This document shows, one piece after another, positions 1 to 8,586 of a DNA stretch of 64,000 bases (the stretch's first letter is position 1; each line of letters opens with the position of its first letter). This DNA is from Streptomyces fildesensis (lineage in GTDB: Bacteria; Actinomycetota; Actinomycetes; Streptomycetales; Streptomycetaceae), in NCBI RefSeq assembly GCF_016107395.1, contig NZ_JAAIKO010000006.1, positions 124,001-188,000 on the forward strand, in the 5' to 3' direction. A program made the translations under genes and the position numbers. The notes below the pieces were generated by a model that saw only the letters and a list, made by a program, of their open reading frames with translations, was not told where the DNA came from and did no database searches.

Positions 1-930
1 GTCGTCTACATCTCGCACCGGCTGGAGGAGATCCGCGAGATCGGCGACCGCATCACCGTCCTCAAGGACGGCCGCACCCGGGCCGTCGGACTGCCCGCCC
101 GCACCACCCCGACCGCCGACGTGGTCGCCCTGATGACCGGCCGCGCCGTGGAGCACACCTTCCCGCGCCGGCCCGCGCCGGGAATGCGCAAGGGCGGTCC
201 CGAAGTGCTGCGCGTCGAGGGGCTGTCGGTGGCGGGCCGCGTCCACGACGTCTCGTTCAGCGTCCGGGCCGGCGAGATCGTCGGGATCGCGGGGCTGGTG
301 GGCTCCGGCCGCTCCGAGATCCTGGAGGGGATCTACGGCGCCCGTACCCCGCTGGCCGGCCGCGTCCTGCTCGGCGGTGCGCCCCTGCGCCCCGGCAGCA
401 CCACGGCGGCCGTCCGCCGGGGCATGGGCTTCGCCCCGGAAGAACGCAAGTCGCAGGCGCTCCTCATGTTGGAGAGCGTCGGACGCAACATCACCGTCGC
501 CTCGCTCAGCCGCTACACCCGCTACGGCTGGTTCGACCGCCGCCGCGAATCGGCCGACGCGGCCCAGCAGATCGCCGCCGTACAGCTGCGCCCCGACGAT
601 CCGGAGCGGCCGGTACGCACCCTGTCGGGCGGCAACCAGCAGAAGGCGGTGCTGGCCCGCTGGCTGCTGCGCCGCTGCAAGGTGCTGCTGCTGGACGAAC
701 CGACCCGGGGCGTCGACGTCGGCGCCCGCAGCGAGCTGTACGCGCAGATGAGAGCGCTGGCCGACGCGGGTCTCGCGATCGTGCTGGTGTCCAGCGAGGT
801 GCCGGAGGTACTCGGTCTGGCCGACCGGATCCTCGTGCTCCGCGAAGGCCGGGTGATCCACGCCTGTGACGCGGTGGACATCGACGAACACGGGGTCCTC
901 GACCTGGTGATGGAAGGAAGCGCGCTATGA
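1..930 (+). CDS. Sugar ABC importer ATP-binding protein, 5' end outside window
   Basis: ATPase of an RbsA/MglA-type sugar importer; it hydrolyses ATP on the cytoplasmic side to drive uptake by the next two gene products. The reading frame is open from base 1, which encodes the end of the first ATPase domain (VVYISHRLEEI, the H-switch). A complete second domain follows, with Walker A GLVGSGRSE (Arg for Lys, usual for the second domain of this family), signature LSGGNQQK and Walker B VLLLDEPTRGVD. About 310 codons are present against roughly 500 in full-length proteins, so the N-terminal part is missing because of the window edge, not because the gene is broken. It overlaps the permease gene by ATGA, implying translational coupling. 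Confidence 0.93.
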   Translation, partial: VVYISHRLEEIREIGDRITVLKDGRTRAVGLPARTTPTADVVALMTGRAVEHTFPRRPAPGMRKGGPEVLRVEGLSVAGRVHDVSFSVRAGEIVGIAGLVGSGRSEILEGIYGARTPLAGRVLLGGAPLRPGSTTAAVRRGMGFAPEERKSQALLMLESVGRNITVASLSRYTRYGWFDRRRESADAAQQIAAVQLRPDDPERPVRTLSGGNQQKAVLARWLLRRCKVLLLDEPTRGVDVGARSELYAQMRALADAGLAIVLVSSEVPEVLGLADRILVLREGRVIHACDAVDIDEHGVLDLVMEGSAL

Positions 931-2069
931 GCGACACACCACACGCCCCCGCCCCGGGCCTCTCCGCTCCCGCCGACATCCCCACCGCCGTTCCCGAGGC
1001 GGACGAGCACCGCCGGGTGGAGGAGCTCGCCGCGCACGCCGCCAAGGAGGGCGTACGCACCGGGCCGTTCGCCTCCCTGGGCGGGATCGGCGGGCTCGGG
1101 GGACGCGGCGGGGGATCCGGCGGCGGCCGGGGCGCCGGCGCGCTGCGGCATCTGGCGCTGGTGATCGCCCTCGGCATCCTGTGCGGCATCGGGGCCGTCA
1201 CCAAGGGCAGCAGCTTCGCGACCACCAGCAACATGGTGCTGATCCTCAGCCTCGCCGCGGTGATCGGGGTGGTCACCGTCGGGATGACGTTCGTCATCAT
1301 CGGCGGCGGCATCGACCTGTCGGTCGGCGCGCTGATCGCGCTCGCGTCGGTGTGGTCGACCACCACCGGCAGCCAGGCCCAGGGCCCGGCCGTCATGATC
1401 TTCACCTCCGTACTGGTCGGCACGCTCTGCGGGTTGCTGAACGGTCTGCTGATCGCCTACGGGCGGCTGGTCGCGTTCATCGTGACGCTGGCGACGATGG
1501 TCGCCACCCGCGGTCTGGCCGAACAGCTCTCCGACCGCAAGTCGCAGATCGTCACCGCGGACACGTTCCTGTCCATCGCCGAGACCCGCTGGCTGGGCAT
1601 GCCGCTGCTGGTCTACATCTTCGCCGCGGTCGTCGTGCTGGGCTGGCTGGTGCTGAACCGCACCACGTTCGGCCGCCGCACCTTCGCCGTCGGCGGCAAC
1701 CCGGAGGCCGCCCGGCTGGCGGGCATCAACGTCCGGCTGCACACCTGTCTGCTCTACGTGGTCTCCGGTTTCTGCTGCGGAATCGCCGCCGTGATGCTCA
1801 CCGCGCAGGCCAACACCGGTGCGAGCACCCACGGCATGCTCTACGAACTCAACGCCATCGCCGCGGTCGTCGTCGGCGGGACGCTGCTGACCGGCGGCTT
1901 CGGCTCCGTGCTCGGCTCGATCCTCGGCGTCCTGGTCTTCACGACCATCACCGACCTGTTCATCCTCAACAACCTCACCACCCCCATCCAGGAGATCGCC
2001 CAGGGCGCGATCATCATCGCCGTCCTGCTCATCCAGCGCTGGGGCCGTGGCCGGTCCGTCACCACCTGA
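927..2069 (+). CDS. Sugar ABC importer permease (RbsC/XylH type)
   Basis: Membrane channel of the RbsA/B/C-type importer, 380 residues. The first 70 residues are a hydrophilic tail ending in a glycine-rich stretch (GGIGGLGGRGGGSGGG); the rest is hydrophobic with the segments expected of the BPD_transp_2 family, including the conserved IIGGGIDLSVGALIAL and GGTLLTGGFGSVLGS stretches. The N-terminal tail is longer than in E. coli RbsC; the start is fixed by the ATGA overlap with the ATPase gene. The binding-protein gene starts 13 bp after the stop, so all three genes form one operon. The substrate cannot be read from sequence; ribose-, xylose- or inositol-like sugars are typical of this subfamily. 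Confidence 0.93.
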   Translation: MSDTPHAPAPGLSAPADIPTAVPEADEHRRVEELAAHAAKEGVRTGPFASLGGIGGLGGRGGGSGGGRGAGALRHLALVIALGILCGIGAVTKGSSFATTSNMVLILSLAAVIGVVTVGMTFVIIGGGIDLSVGALIALASVWSTTTGSQAQGPAVMIFTSVLVGTLCGLLNGLLIAYGRLVAFIVTLATMVATRGLAEQLSDRKSQIVTADTFLSIAETRWLGMPLLVYIFAAVVVLGWLVLNRTTFGRRTFAVGGNPEAARLAGINVRLHTCLLYVVSGFCCGIAAVMLTAQANTGASTHGMLYELNAIAAVVVGGTLLTGGFGSVLGSILGVLVFTTITDLFILNNLTTPIQEIAQGAIIIAVLLIQRWGRGRSVTT

Positions 2070-2082
2070 TTCGGAGACCGAT

Positions 2083-3135
2083 ATGAGCACCAGCTTGGAC
2101 CGCAGACACGTCCTCTTCGGCGGGGCGGCGATCGGCGCGGGCGCCCTCCTCACCGGATGCACCAACAGCAGCGACAACGACAAGAGCGCCCCGCAGGTGA
2201 AGGCCGGCGCGTCCTCGTCGGGAGCGACCGCGGGCAAGGCGGTCACCATCGGGTTCTCGGCCCCGGCCGCCGACCACGGCTGGACCGCCGCGATCACCAT
2301 CAACGCCAAGGCACAGGCCCAGCAGTACTCCGACGTCACCCTCAAGGCGACCGAGGGCACCAACGACGTCGCCGCGCAGATCCAGCAGGTGCAGTCGCTG
2401 ATCGACGCCAAGGTGGACGCGCTCGTCATCCTGCCCTTCGACGGCAAGGCCCTCACCGAGATCGCCAAGAAGGCGATGGCGTCCGGTATTCCGGTGATCA
2501 ACCTGGACCGGATCTTCGCCAGCGGACTGGCCTACCGGACCTGGATCGGCGGCGACAACTACGGCATGGGCGTGAACGCAGGCAACTTCATCGCCCGCCG
2601 GATGAAGGCGGCGGGCAAGAGCGACCCGGTCATCGTCGAGGTCGCCGGGATCGACAACCTCGAACTCACCCAGCAGCGCAGCAAGGGCTTCAAGGACGCG
2701 CTGGCCGCCAACGGGCTGCGGCTGGCGGCCCGGCAGGCCGCCGACTTCACCGCCGCCACCGGCCAGCGGGTCACCGCGCAGCTGCTGCAGGCCACTCCGA
2801 AGATCGACGCGATGTGGAACCACGACGACGACCAGGGGATCGGCGTGCTCGCGGCGATCAAGCAGGCGCAGCGCGACAAGGAGTTCGTCGTGGTCGGGGG
2901 CGCCGGATCCCGCAAGGCCATGGAGTCGATCAAGGCCGACGACAGCCCGGTGAAGGCCACCGTGCTCTACAGCCCGAGCATGGCGTCGTCCTCGATCACC
3001 GTGGCCCGGCTCATCGCCCAGGGCCATGGCATGGCCGACCTCGTCGAGCACGAGGTACCGGCCTCGGTCACCACCTTCTCGGCGGTGGTGACGAAGGAGA
3101 ACGTCGACCAGTACATGGCCGTCGGCTTCTCGTAA
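2083..3135 (+). CDS. Sugar ABC importer substrate-binding lipoprotein
   Basis: Periplasmic-binding-protein-like (RbsB, Peripla_BP_4 type) lipoprotein that captures the sugar outside the membrane. The N-terminus has an arginine pair (DRRHVLFGG) followed by a hydrophobic run and a lipobox LLTGC, so export (possibly by Tat) and lipid anchoring are likely. The mature part carries typical RbsB features such as IGFSAPAADHGW and the DALVILPFDGKAL segment. The start at 2083 is chosen because it places the signal peptide at the N-terminus and follows GGAGACCG; the frame is open further upstream but that sequence lies inside the permease end. 350 residues, normal length for the family. Confidence 0.93.
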   Translation: MSTSLDRRHVLFGGAAIGAGALLTGCTNSSDNDKSAPQVKAGASSSGATAGKAVTIGFSAPAADHGWTAAITINAKAQAQQYSDVTLKATEGTNDVAAQIQQVQSLIDAKVDALVILPFDGKALTEIAKKAMASGIPVINLDRIFASGLAYRTWIGGDNYGMGVNAGNFIARRMKAAGKSDPVIVEVAGIDNLELTQQRSKGFKDALAANGLRLAARQAADFTAATGQRVTAQLLQATPKIDAMWNHDDDQGIGVLAAIKQAQRDKEFVVVGGAGSRKAMESIKADDSPVKATVLYSPSMASSSITVARLIAQGHGMADLVEHEVPASVTTFSAVVTKENVDQYMAVGFS

Positions 3136-3166
3136 CCACCCGGCCGGACGGCGGCACGGCCGTTCC

Positions 3167-3224
3167 GGAAACGAACGACGGAAACGAACGACGGAAACGA
3201 ACGACGGAAACGAACGACGGAAAG
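3167..3224 (+). repeat. Four tandem copies of a 13-bp repeat upstream of the dehydrogenase gene
   Basis: Unit GGAAACGAACGAC is repeated four times without mismatch (3167-3218) and begins a fifth copy (GGAAAG) that merges with the ribosome-binding site AAAGGGA of the next gene. It lies in the 101-bp gap between the binding-protein and dehydrogenase genes. Thirteen is not a multiple of three and the stretch is non-coding. Because it abuts the ribosome-binding site, copy-number changes would alter the leader. Basis: seen directly. Confidence 0.95.
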
Positions 3225-3236
3225 GGATCGACGACG

Positions 3237-4418
3237 ATGTCCCCAGCACAGCCACCGGCCCTCGGCGTCGGCCTGGTCGGGTACTCCTTCATGGGGCGCG
3301 CCCACTCCCAGGCCTGGCGGTCCGTGGGCGCGTTCTTCGAGCTGCCTCGCCGCCCCGCGATGGTGGCCGTCGCCGGCCGGTCGGGTCCCGATGTGGCGCG
3401 CGCAGCGGAACAGCTCGGCTGGGCCGAGGCCGTCACCGATGTGAAGGAGCTGCTGGTCCGCGACGACATCCACGTCCTGGACATCTGCACTCCCGGCGAC
3501 AGTCATGCCGAGCTGGCCGTCGCCGCGCTGGAGGCCGGCAAGCACGTGCTGTGCGAGAAGCCGCTCGCCAACACCGTCGCCGAGGCCGAGGCGATGACGG
3601 CGGCCGCCGAACGGGCCGCCGCCCGCGGTGTCCGCTCCATGGTCGGCTTCAACTACCGGCGGGTGCCGGCCATCGCGCTCGCCCGCCGGCTGGTGGCCGA
3701 CGGCAGACTGGGGCGGATCCGGCACATCCGCGCCCAGTACCTCCAGGACTGGATCACCGATCCGCTGTTCCCGCTGGTGTGGCGGCTGCAGAAGGAACGG
3801 GCGGGCTCCGGCGCCCTCGGCGACATCGGCGCGCACATCATCGACCTGGCGCAGTTCGTCGGCGGCTCCCGGATCACCGGCGTCTCGGCGGTGACCGAGA
3901 CCTTCGTCAAGGAACGCCCGCTCGCCGGCACCTCGGACGGGCTCACCCCGGGAGCGGCGGCCGGCGGGACGGGTCCGGTGACGGTCGACGACGCCGCCCT
4001 GTTCACCGCGCGCACCGCGGCCGGCGCGCTCGCCTCGTTCGAGGCCACCCGGTTCGCCGCGGGCCGTAAGAACGCCCTGCGGATCGAACTCAACGGATCC
4101 GAGGGGTCACTGGCCTTCGACTTCGAGTCGATGAACGACCTCTGGTTCCACGACCACACCGAGAACGCGCGGACCGCCGGTTTCCGCCGCATCCTCGTCA
4201 CCGAACCCGACCACCCCTACGCCGGCGCCTGGTGGCCGCCCGGCCATCTCCTGGGCTACGAGCACAGCTTCACCCATGAGATCCGGGACTTCGTGCAGGC
4301 GATCGGGGACGGTTCCGATCCCGCACCGTCGTTCGCCGACGGACTGCAGGTGCAGCGGGTGCTGGCCGCCGTCGAGGCCAGCGCGCGCGACGACAGCCGG
4401 TGGACACCGGTCGGCTGA
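3237..4418 (+). CDS. Gfo/Idh/MocA-family oxidoreductase
   Basis: NAD(P)-dependent sugar or polyol dehydrogenase of the glucose-fructose/inositol dehydrogenase family, 393 residues. The N-terminal Rossmann fold begins GVGLVGYSFMGRAHSQAW, and the family motif CEKPLAN follows at about residue 105; the C-terminal half is the substrate-binding alpha/beta domain. The start follows AAAGGGA with good spacing. It lies in the sugar-importer operon, so it probably oxidises the imported sugar or polyol. The substrate is an inference; inositol-like compounds are one option because such dehydrogenases and IolE-like isomerases often occur together. Confidence 0.92.
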   Translation: MSPAQPPALGVGLVGYSFMGRAHSQAWRSVGAFFELPRRPAMVAVAGRSGPDVARAAEQLGWAEAVTDVKELLVRDDIHVLDICTPGDSHAELAVAALEAGKHVLCEKPLANTVAEAEAMTAAAERAAARGVRSMVGFNYRRVPAIALARRLVADGRLGRIRHIRAQYLQDWITDPLFPLVWRLQKERAGSGALGDIGAHIIDLAQFVGGSRITGVSAVTETFVKERPLAGTSDGLTPGAAAGGTGPVTVDDAALFTARTAAGALASFEATRFAAGRKNALRIELNGSEGSLAFDFESMNDLWFHDHTENARTAGFRRILVTEPDHPYAGAWWPPGHLLGYEHSFTHEIRDFVQAIGDGSDPAPSFADGLQVQRVLAAVEASARDDSRWTPVG

Positions 4419-4553
4419 CCCAGGACCTCGTTCGACCGCCCCCCTCAGCGCGGGGTGGTGGCTCCTGCCGCCGACAGGCGCCGCCGCCCCGCTTTCCACC
4501 GGCCGTCCGACAGCCGACGACCGGACCGACCCGCTTCCCGCCGGAGGACCGCC

Positions 4554-5561
4554 ATGCCCCGTCCCGTCACCCTCTTCACCGGCCAGTGGGCGGACCTGCC
4601 CTTCGAGGAGGTCTGCGCGCTCGCCTCCGGCTGGGGATACGACGGCCTGGAGATCGCCTGCTGGGGCGACCACTTCGAGGTCGACCGCGCGCTCGCCGAC
4701 AGCAGTTACGTACCGCGGCGGCTGGAGATTCTGGAGAAGCACCACCTCAAGGTGTGGGCGATCTCCACACACCTCGTCGGCCAGGCCGTCTGCGACCACC
4801 CCATTGACCAGCGCCACCAAGACATCCTCCCGGCCCGCATCTGGGCCGACGGCGACGGCGAAGGGGTACGCCGCCGTGCGGCGCAGGAGTTGAAGGACAC
4901 CGCCCGCGCCGCCGCACTGCTGGGCGTCGACACCGTGGTCGGATTCACCGGCTCGTCGATCTGGCACACCGTCGCCATGTTCCCGCCCGCGCCCGCCGCC
5001 ATGATCGAAGCGGGCTACCAGGACTTCGCCGACCGCTGGAACCCGATCCTCGACGTCTTCGACACCGAGGGCGTCCGGTTCGCCCACGAGGTGCACCCGT
5101 CGGAGATCGCCTACGACTACTACACGACGGTCCGCGCGCTGGAGGCCATCGGCCACCGGCCCGCGTTCGGTCTCAACTGGGACCCCTCGCACTTCGTCTG
5201 GCAGGACCTCGACCCGGTGAACTTCATCCTCGACTTCGCCGACCGGATCTACCACGTCGACTGCAAGGACGCCAAGGTCCGCACCGGGGACGGGCGGCGC
5301 GGCAGGCTCTCCTCGCACCTCCCGTGGTCCGACCTCCGGCGCGGCTGGGACTTCATCTCCACCGGGCACGGCGACGTGCCCTGGGAGGACAGTTTCCGGG
5401 CGCTGAACGCCATCGGCTACACCGGACCGCTCAGCGTCGAATGGGAGGACGCGGGCATGGACCGGCTGTTCGGTGCCCCCGAAGCGCTGGCCTTCGTGCG
5501 CCGCCTGGCGGCGATCGAACCCCCCGCCGCCTCGTTCGACGCGGCGTTCTCCGCGAAGTGA
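4554..5561 (+). CDS. Sugar phosphate isomerase/epimerase (xylose-isomerase-like TIM barrel)
   Basis: AP-endonuclease-2-type TIM barrel, 335 residues, the family of sugar and inosose isomerases, epimerases and dehydratases. Metal-binding acidic and His residues are visible in [36 protein letters not shown] and LSVEWEDAG. The start at 4554 has a ribosome-binding site CGGAGGA six bases upstream. It is the last gene of the importer/dehydrogenase operon, so it probably acts on the oxidised sugar (for example keto-inositol or a keto-sugar). The exact reaction cannot be read from sequence. Confidence 0.9.
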   Translation: MPRPVTLFTGQWADLPFEEVCALASGWGYDGLEIACWGDHFEVDRALADSSYVPRRLEILEKHHLKVWAISTHLVGQAVCDHPIDQRHQDILPARIWADGDGEGVRRRAAQELKDTARAAALLGVDTVVGFTGSSIWHTVAMFPPAPAAMIEAGYQDFADRWNPILDVFDTEGVRFAHEVHPSEIAYDYYTTVRALEAIGHRPAFGLNWDPSHFVWQDLDPVNFILDFADRIYHVDCKDAKVRTGDGRRGRLSSHLPWSDLRRGWDFISTGHGDVPWEDSFRALNAIGYTGPLSVEWEDAGMDRLFGAPEALAFVRRLAAIEPPAASFDAAFSAK

Positions 5562-5565
5562 ACGC

Positions 5566-5982
5566 TCAGCGGGAGCCGGGCGACGGCAGCAGCAGGTAGG
5601 CACCGCCGGTGCCGTCGACGTGCACGACATGTGCGCCGACCCGGACGACCTGGCCCGGTCCTGCCCGCCAGGCGCCGCACGGGCCGCCGCCGTCCGGGAG
5701 AGGTCCCCAGATCTCCCGGAAGGTGCTGCCGTCGGGGTTGGTGCCGGTCTCGGTCAGGTTCTCGCCGTCCGGCCTGAGCGTGCCGGTGTCGTCGCCGGCC
5801 TCGCCCACGTCATGGTGGAAGCGGACCTGCTCACCGTCGTACGAGGTACGGCCGGCGAAACCGCGGCTGTCCGCGTAGTACGCGCCGGCCTGCAACCACA
5901 CCACATGGTGGTCCTCGCGCAGCGGTCCGCCGTCGCGGCTGATTCCGGCGCGCAGCCACGCGCCGCGGGTGGGAACGTTCAT
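5566..5982 (-). CDS. Hypothetical protein, possibly lipocalin-like
   Basis: 138-residue soluble protein without signal peptide. Alternating segments such as DHHVVWLQAG, RTSYDGEQVRFHHD, TGTLRPDGENLTETGTN and STFREIWGPLPDGGG suggest a beta-rich fold of the type found in small lipocalin-like or fatty-acid-binding-like actinobacterial proteins. I do not recognise a precise family. It converges on the isomerase gene with only 4 bp between the stops and lies 37 bp upstream of the next minus-strand stop. Function unknown. Confidence 0.72.
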   Translation of the reverse strand: MNVPTRGAWLRAGISRDGGPLREDHHVVWLQAGAYYADSRGFAGRTSYDGEQVRFHHDVGEAGDDTGTLRPDGENLTETGTNPDGSTFREIWGPLPDGGGPCGAWRAGPGQVVRVGAHVVHVDGTGGAYLLLPSPGSR

Positions 5983-6019
5983 GCCGCCCAGCCTGCCCGA
6001 CGCGGTACCACCCCGTCGG

Positions 6020-7735
6020 TCATGCGAGGAGCTTGCCGGCCCGCGCGTACGCCCACTGCAGCAGACCCGCGGTGACGGCCGCGCTCACACACACCGTGAG
6101 GAGGAGATGCTCAGCCGTCGGTGTGTGCAGGGCGAGCACGAAGGGAACGATCAGCGCGGCGATCGCCACCAGCGGTCCCGACAGGTACCAGGCCAGGAAG
6201 AGCACCGGGCCGACGCTGCCGGTCGGACTCTGCGCGGGCGACAGCAGCAGATGCTGCTTGGACACACCCCGGCAGGCGTTCACCAGGCCGGCGGCGACGA
6301 ACGCCGGCACCACGGCCGGCGCCAGCGCGACGCGCACCCCGCCGCCGAGCAGCACCACGCAGACCCCCGCGACCAGGGCGAACACCAGCCCCAGGACCAC
6401 GGGCACGATGGTGTGCCGCAGCATGAGGCCGCCGTACGGGTACGGGGACCACGAACCGCGCCGGGTGTCGTCGGTCTCCAGCCGGGCCGGTTCCAGAAGC
6501 TGTGCGACGGCCCAGTAGCCGAAGACCAGTGCGGCGGCCGTGGCAGCGACGCCCCCGGCGTGCCGTGAGTCGGCGGCCACGACCGCGCTCAGGACCGCGA
6601 GCACGGACAGCAGAACGGAACGCCCGATCCGGCCGGGGGCGTGGATCAGCGCGAGCGCGTCGCGCCACGGCACGGCCAGGGCCGCGTGGCGCGGGGCGGG
6701 CAGCTGCAGCCGCGCGGGGCGCGGCGTCCCGGAGGCGCCCGCGGCGACCTGGCGGGCGGTGCGCAGTTCCACCGTCTGCAAAGCGGCCAGCACACCGGTC
6801 GTGGTGCGGGACCGCTGCCGCACGGTGGCCAGCGGTAGCGAACCCACCGCCCGCCGCGCCAGCTCGATCGCCGCCGCCGTGACGGCCAGCGCCAGCAGCG
6901 CCGCGACCGGACCGCCCGGCACGGCTGCCGGGGTCGGCGACAGGGCGGCGATACCGCTCCAGCCCCACGGCCCCGACCACAGCTCGATCCGTTCCAGCCA
7001 GGTCACCCGGTGACCTGCCGCCGCCAGCGCGCTCTGCGCGGCGAGGGCCAGTACGAGGAGACCCGCGTACGGGGTCGCGGTCCGCACCCACCGGGCCACG
7101 GACTCGCGGGCTTCGACGGCCACGGCGAGCGCGGTGGCGAGCAGCGGTACGCACACGCCGCCGACCCCGCACCAGGCGAAGGCGGCCGCGAGCCCGGTCT
7201 TGACCGTCAGTCCCAGCGTCACCATGCCGATCACGGAGGCCAGCAGCCCGACCGAGAGCGACACCCCGCAGGACACCCAGAACCACGGCAGCAGGATGCG
7301 GGAGATCCGCACCGGCTGGGTCAGCAGCCAGTCCGCGGTGTCGCGTGGCGGCACCACCGGTCCCCGCCACAGCGCGTCGCGCGCGGCGACCAGTAGCGCG
7401 CCGAGTGCCAGCGCGCAGACCCCCGACGGGACGGCGGCGAGGATCGCCGCGCCGTGCACGGTGTAGTCCGCGCCCATGGAGCTCTTGATGAACAGACTGA
7501 AGCCGGGGAGCACACCCCACACGACCAGGATCAGCAGGACGCAGTAGACCGCGAAGCCGACCTGGCCGGCCCGCTTGCGGCGGTGCGGGGAGCGCAGATT
7601 GCGCAACAGCAGCAGCGCCTCGGCGGTCCAGTCGTCCTCCTCCTCGTCCCAGGAGGCGTCCCGCTCATCGTCGAGGCCGCCGTCGGCTCCGTCGTTTCCG
7701 GCCTGTTCCCCGGTGTGCCGTGTCGTCGTACTCAC
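6020..7735 (-). CDS. ABC exporter membrane protein, partner of the adjacent ATPase
   Basis: 571-residue integral membrane protein. The first 40 residues are acidic and hydrophilic (WDEEEDDWTAEALLLL); about a dozen hydrophobic segments follow, spread through the whole length (for example VYCVLLILVVWGVLP, VLSVLAVLSAVVAA, VVLGLVFALVAGVCVVLL). The start is a GTG that overlaps the stop of the ATPase gene (GTGA), so the two are translationally coupled and almost certainly form one ABC transporter. The fold resembles ABC-2/DUF6297-like actinobacterial permeases, but I cannot assign a substrate. Alternative in-frame starts upstream would lie inside the ATPase gene. Confidence 0.82.
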   Translation of the reverse strand: MSTTTRHTGEQAGNDGADGGLDDERDASWDEEEDDWTAEALLLLRNLRSPHRRKRAGQVGFAVYCVLLILVVWGVLPGFSLFIKSSMGADYTVHGAAILAAVPSGVCALALGALLVAARDALWRGPVVPPRDTADWLLTQPVRISRILLPWFWVSCGVSLSVGLLASVIGMVTLGLTVKTGLAAAFAWCGVGGVCVPLLATALAVAVEARESVARWVRTATPYAGLLVLALAAQSALAAAGHRVTWLERIELWSGPWGWSGIAALSPTPAAVPGGPVAALLALAVTAAAIELARRAVGSLPLATVRQRSRTTTGVLAALQTVELRTARQVAAGASGTPRPARLQLPAPRHAALAVPWRDALALIHAPGRIGRSVLLSVLAVLSAVVAADSRHAGGVAATAAALVFGYWAVAQLLEPARLETDDTRRGSWSPYPYGGLMLRHTIVPVVLGLVFALVAGVCVVLLGGGVRVALAPAVVPAFVAAGLVNACRGVSKQHLLLSPAQSPTGSVGPVLFLAWYLSGPLVAIAALIVPFVLALHTPTAEHLLLTVCVSAAVTAGLLQWAYARAGKLLA

Positions 7736-8454
7736 CGGGCCGCGCCCGCGACGCCGGTCTGCCACGTGGTGTCGGCCGCGTCGTCGGAGAGCACCTCATC
7801 GGGTGTGCCGTCGGCGACCAGCTTGCCCTCGCGCAGCACCAGCACCCGGTCCGCGACCGCGCGCGCCAGCTCGGCGTGGTGGGTGACCAGCAGGACGCCC
7901 ACCCCGTCGGCCGCCTCCGCGGCGATCAGGTCGGCCAGCCGCCGCCGCGCGTCGGGGTCGAGCCGCTGCTCGGGCTCGTCCAGCAGCAGCAGATCCCGCG
8001 GCCGCACGAGCGCGGACGCCAGCAGCAGCGACTGCAGCTGCCCGGAGGAGAGGCCCGAGGGCAGCGACCTGGCGTGCTCGCTCAGCAGCCGGTCGGCGAG
8101 TACGTGATCGATCCACGCGTCCGCCCCCTCCACCCCGTGCGCGACGGCGACGAGCTGCAGGTGCTGGCGCACGGTGAGGTCCGGGTAGCACGCCACGGTG
8201 TCCCCGACCACCGCCACCCGGGCCCGCACCCGGGCGGCGTTCTCCGTCATGGGCCGGCCGTCGAAGGTGACCTTGCCCTTGGTGGGCTTGTCCCGCCCGG
8301 CGGCGATCCGCAGCAGTGTGGACTTCCCCGACCCGTTGTGGCCGAGCAGCGCGACGCACTGGCCGCCGTCCAGCGAGAGGTCCACCGGATGCAGCACCGT
8401 GCGCTTTCCGTAGGAGCGGCTCACGCCGGTGAGTTGCAGTAGCGGTGCGCCCAT
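7732..8454 (-). CDS. ABC transporter ATP-binding protein
   Basis: 240-residue ABC ATPase with Walker A LLGHNGSGKSTLL, a slightly degenerate signature (SSGLSSGQLQSLLLASAL, LSSGQ) and Walker B LLLLDEPEQRLD, followed by the H-loop LLVTHHAELAR. It starts the two-gene transporter operon and its stop overlaps the start of the membrane partner. The organisation (single ATPase plus a large permease) fits an exporter or resistance pump. No regulator gene is adjacent. Confidence 0.9.
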   Translation of the reverse strand: MGAPLLQLTGVSRSYGKRTVLHPVDLSLDGGQCVALLGHNGSGKSTLLRIAAGRDKPTKGKVTFDGRPMTENAARVRARVAVVGDTVACYPDLTVRQHLQLVAVAHGVEGADAWIDHVLADRLLSEHARSLPSGLSSGQLQSLLLASALVRPRDLLLLDEPEQRLDPDARRRLADLIAAEAADGVGVLLVTHHAELARAVADRVLVLREGKLVADGTPDEVLSDDAADTTWQTGVAGAAR

Positions 8455-8515
8455 CGGCCGTGCTCCTCAGAACGTGTCCTTCACCTTGCTGAGGCGAACG
8501 GTATCCGAACACGAA

Positions 8516-8554
8516 GGTGTCTCCCGCAGCGACGGGGGCGCTGCGGGAGACACC
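8516..8554 (-). terminator. Strong hairpin downstream of the MFS gene
   Basis: Perfect 16-bp stem (GGTGTCTCCCGCAGCG at 8516-8531 pairing with 8539-8554) with a 7-nt loop. It sits between the end of the MFS gene and the start of the ABC operon on the same strand, so it probably ends MFS transcription and insulates the ABC genes. No clear U tract, as is common in Streptomyces. Confidence 0.8.
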
Positions 8555-8586
8555 CGTCCGGTTGCCGGGCGTACACCAAGGGGGTG

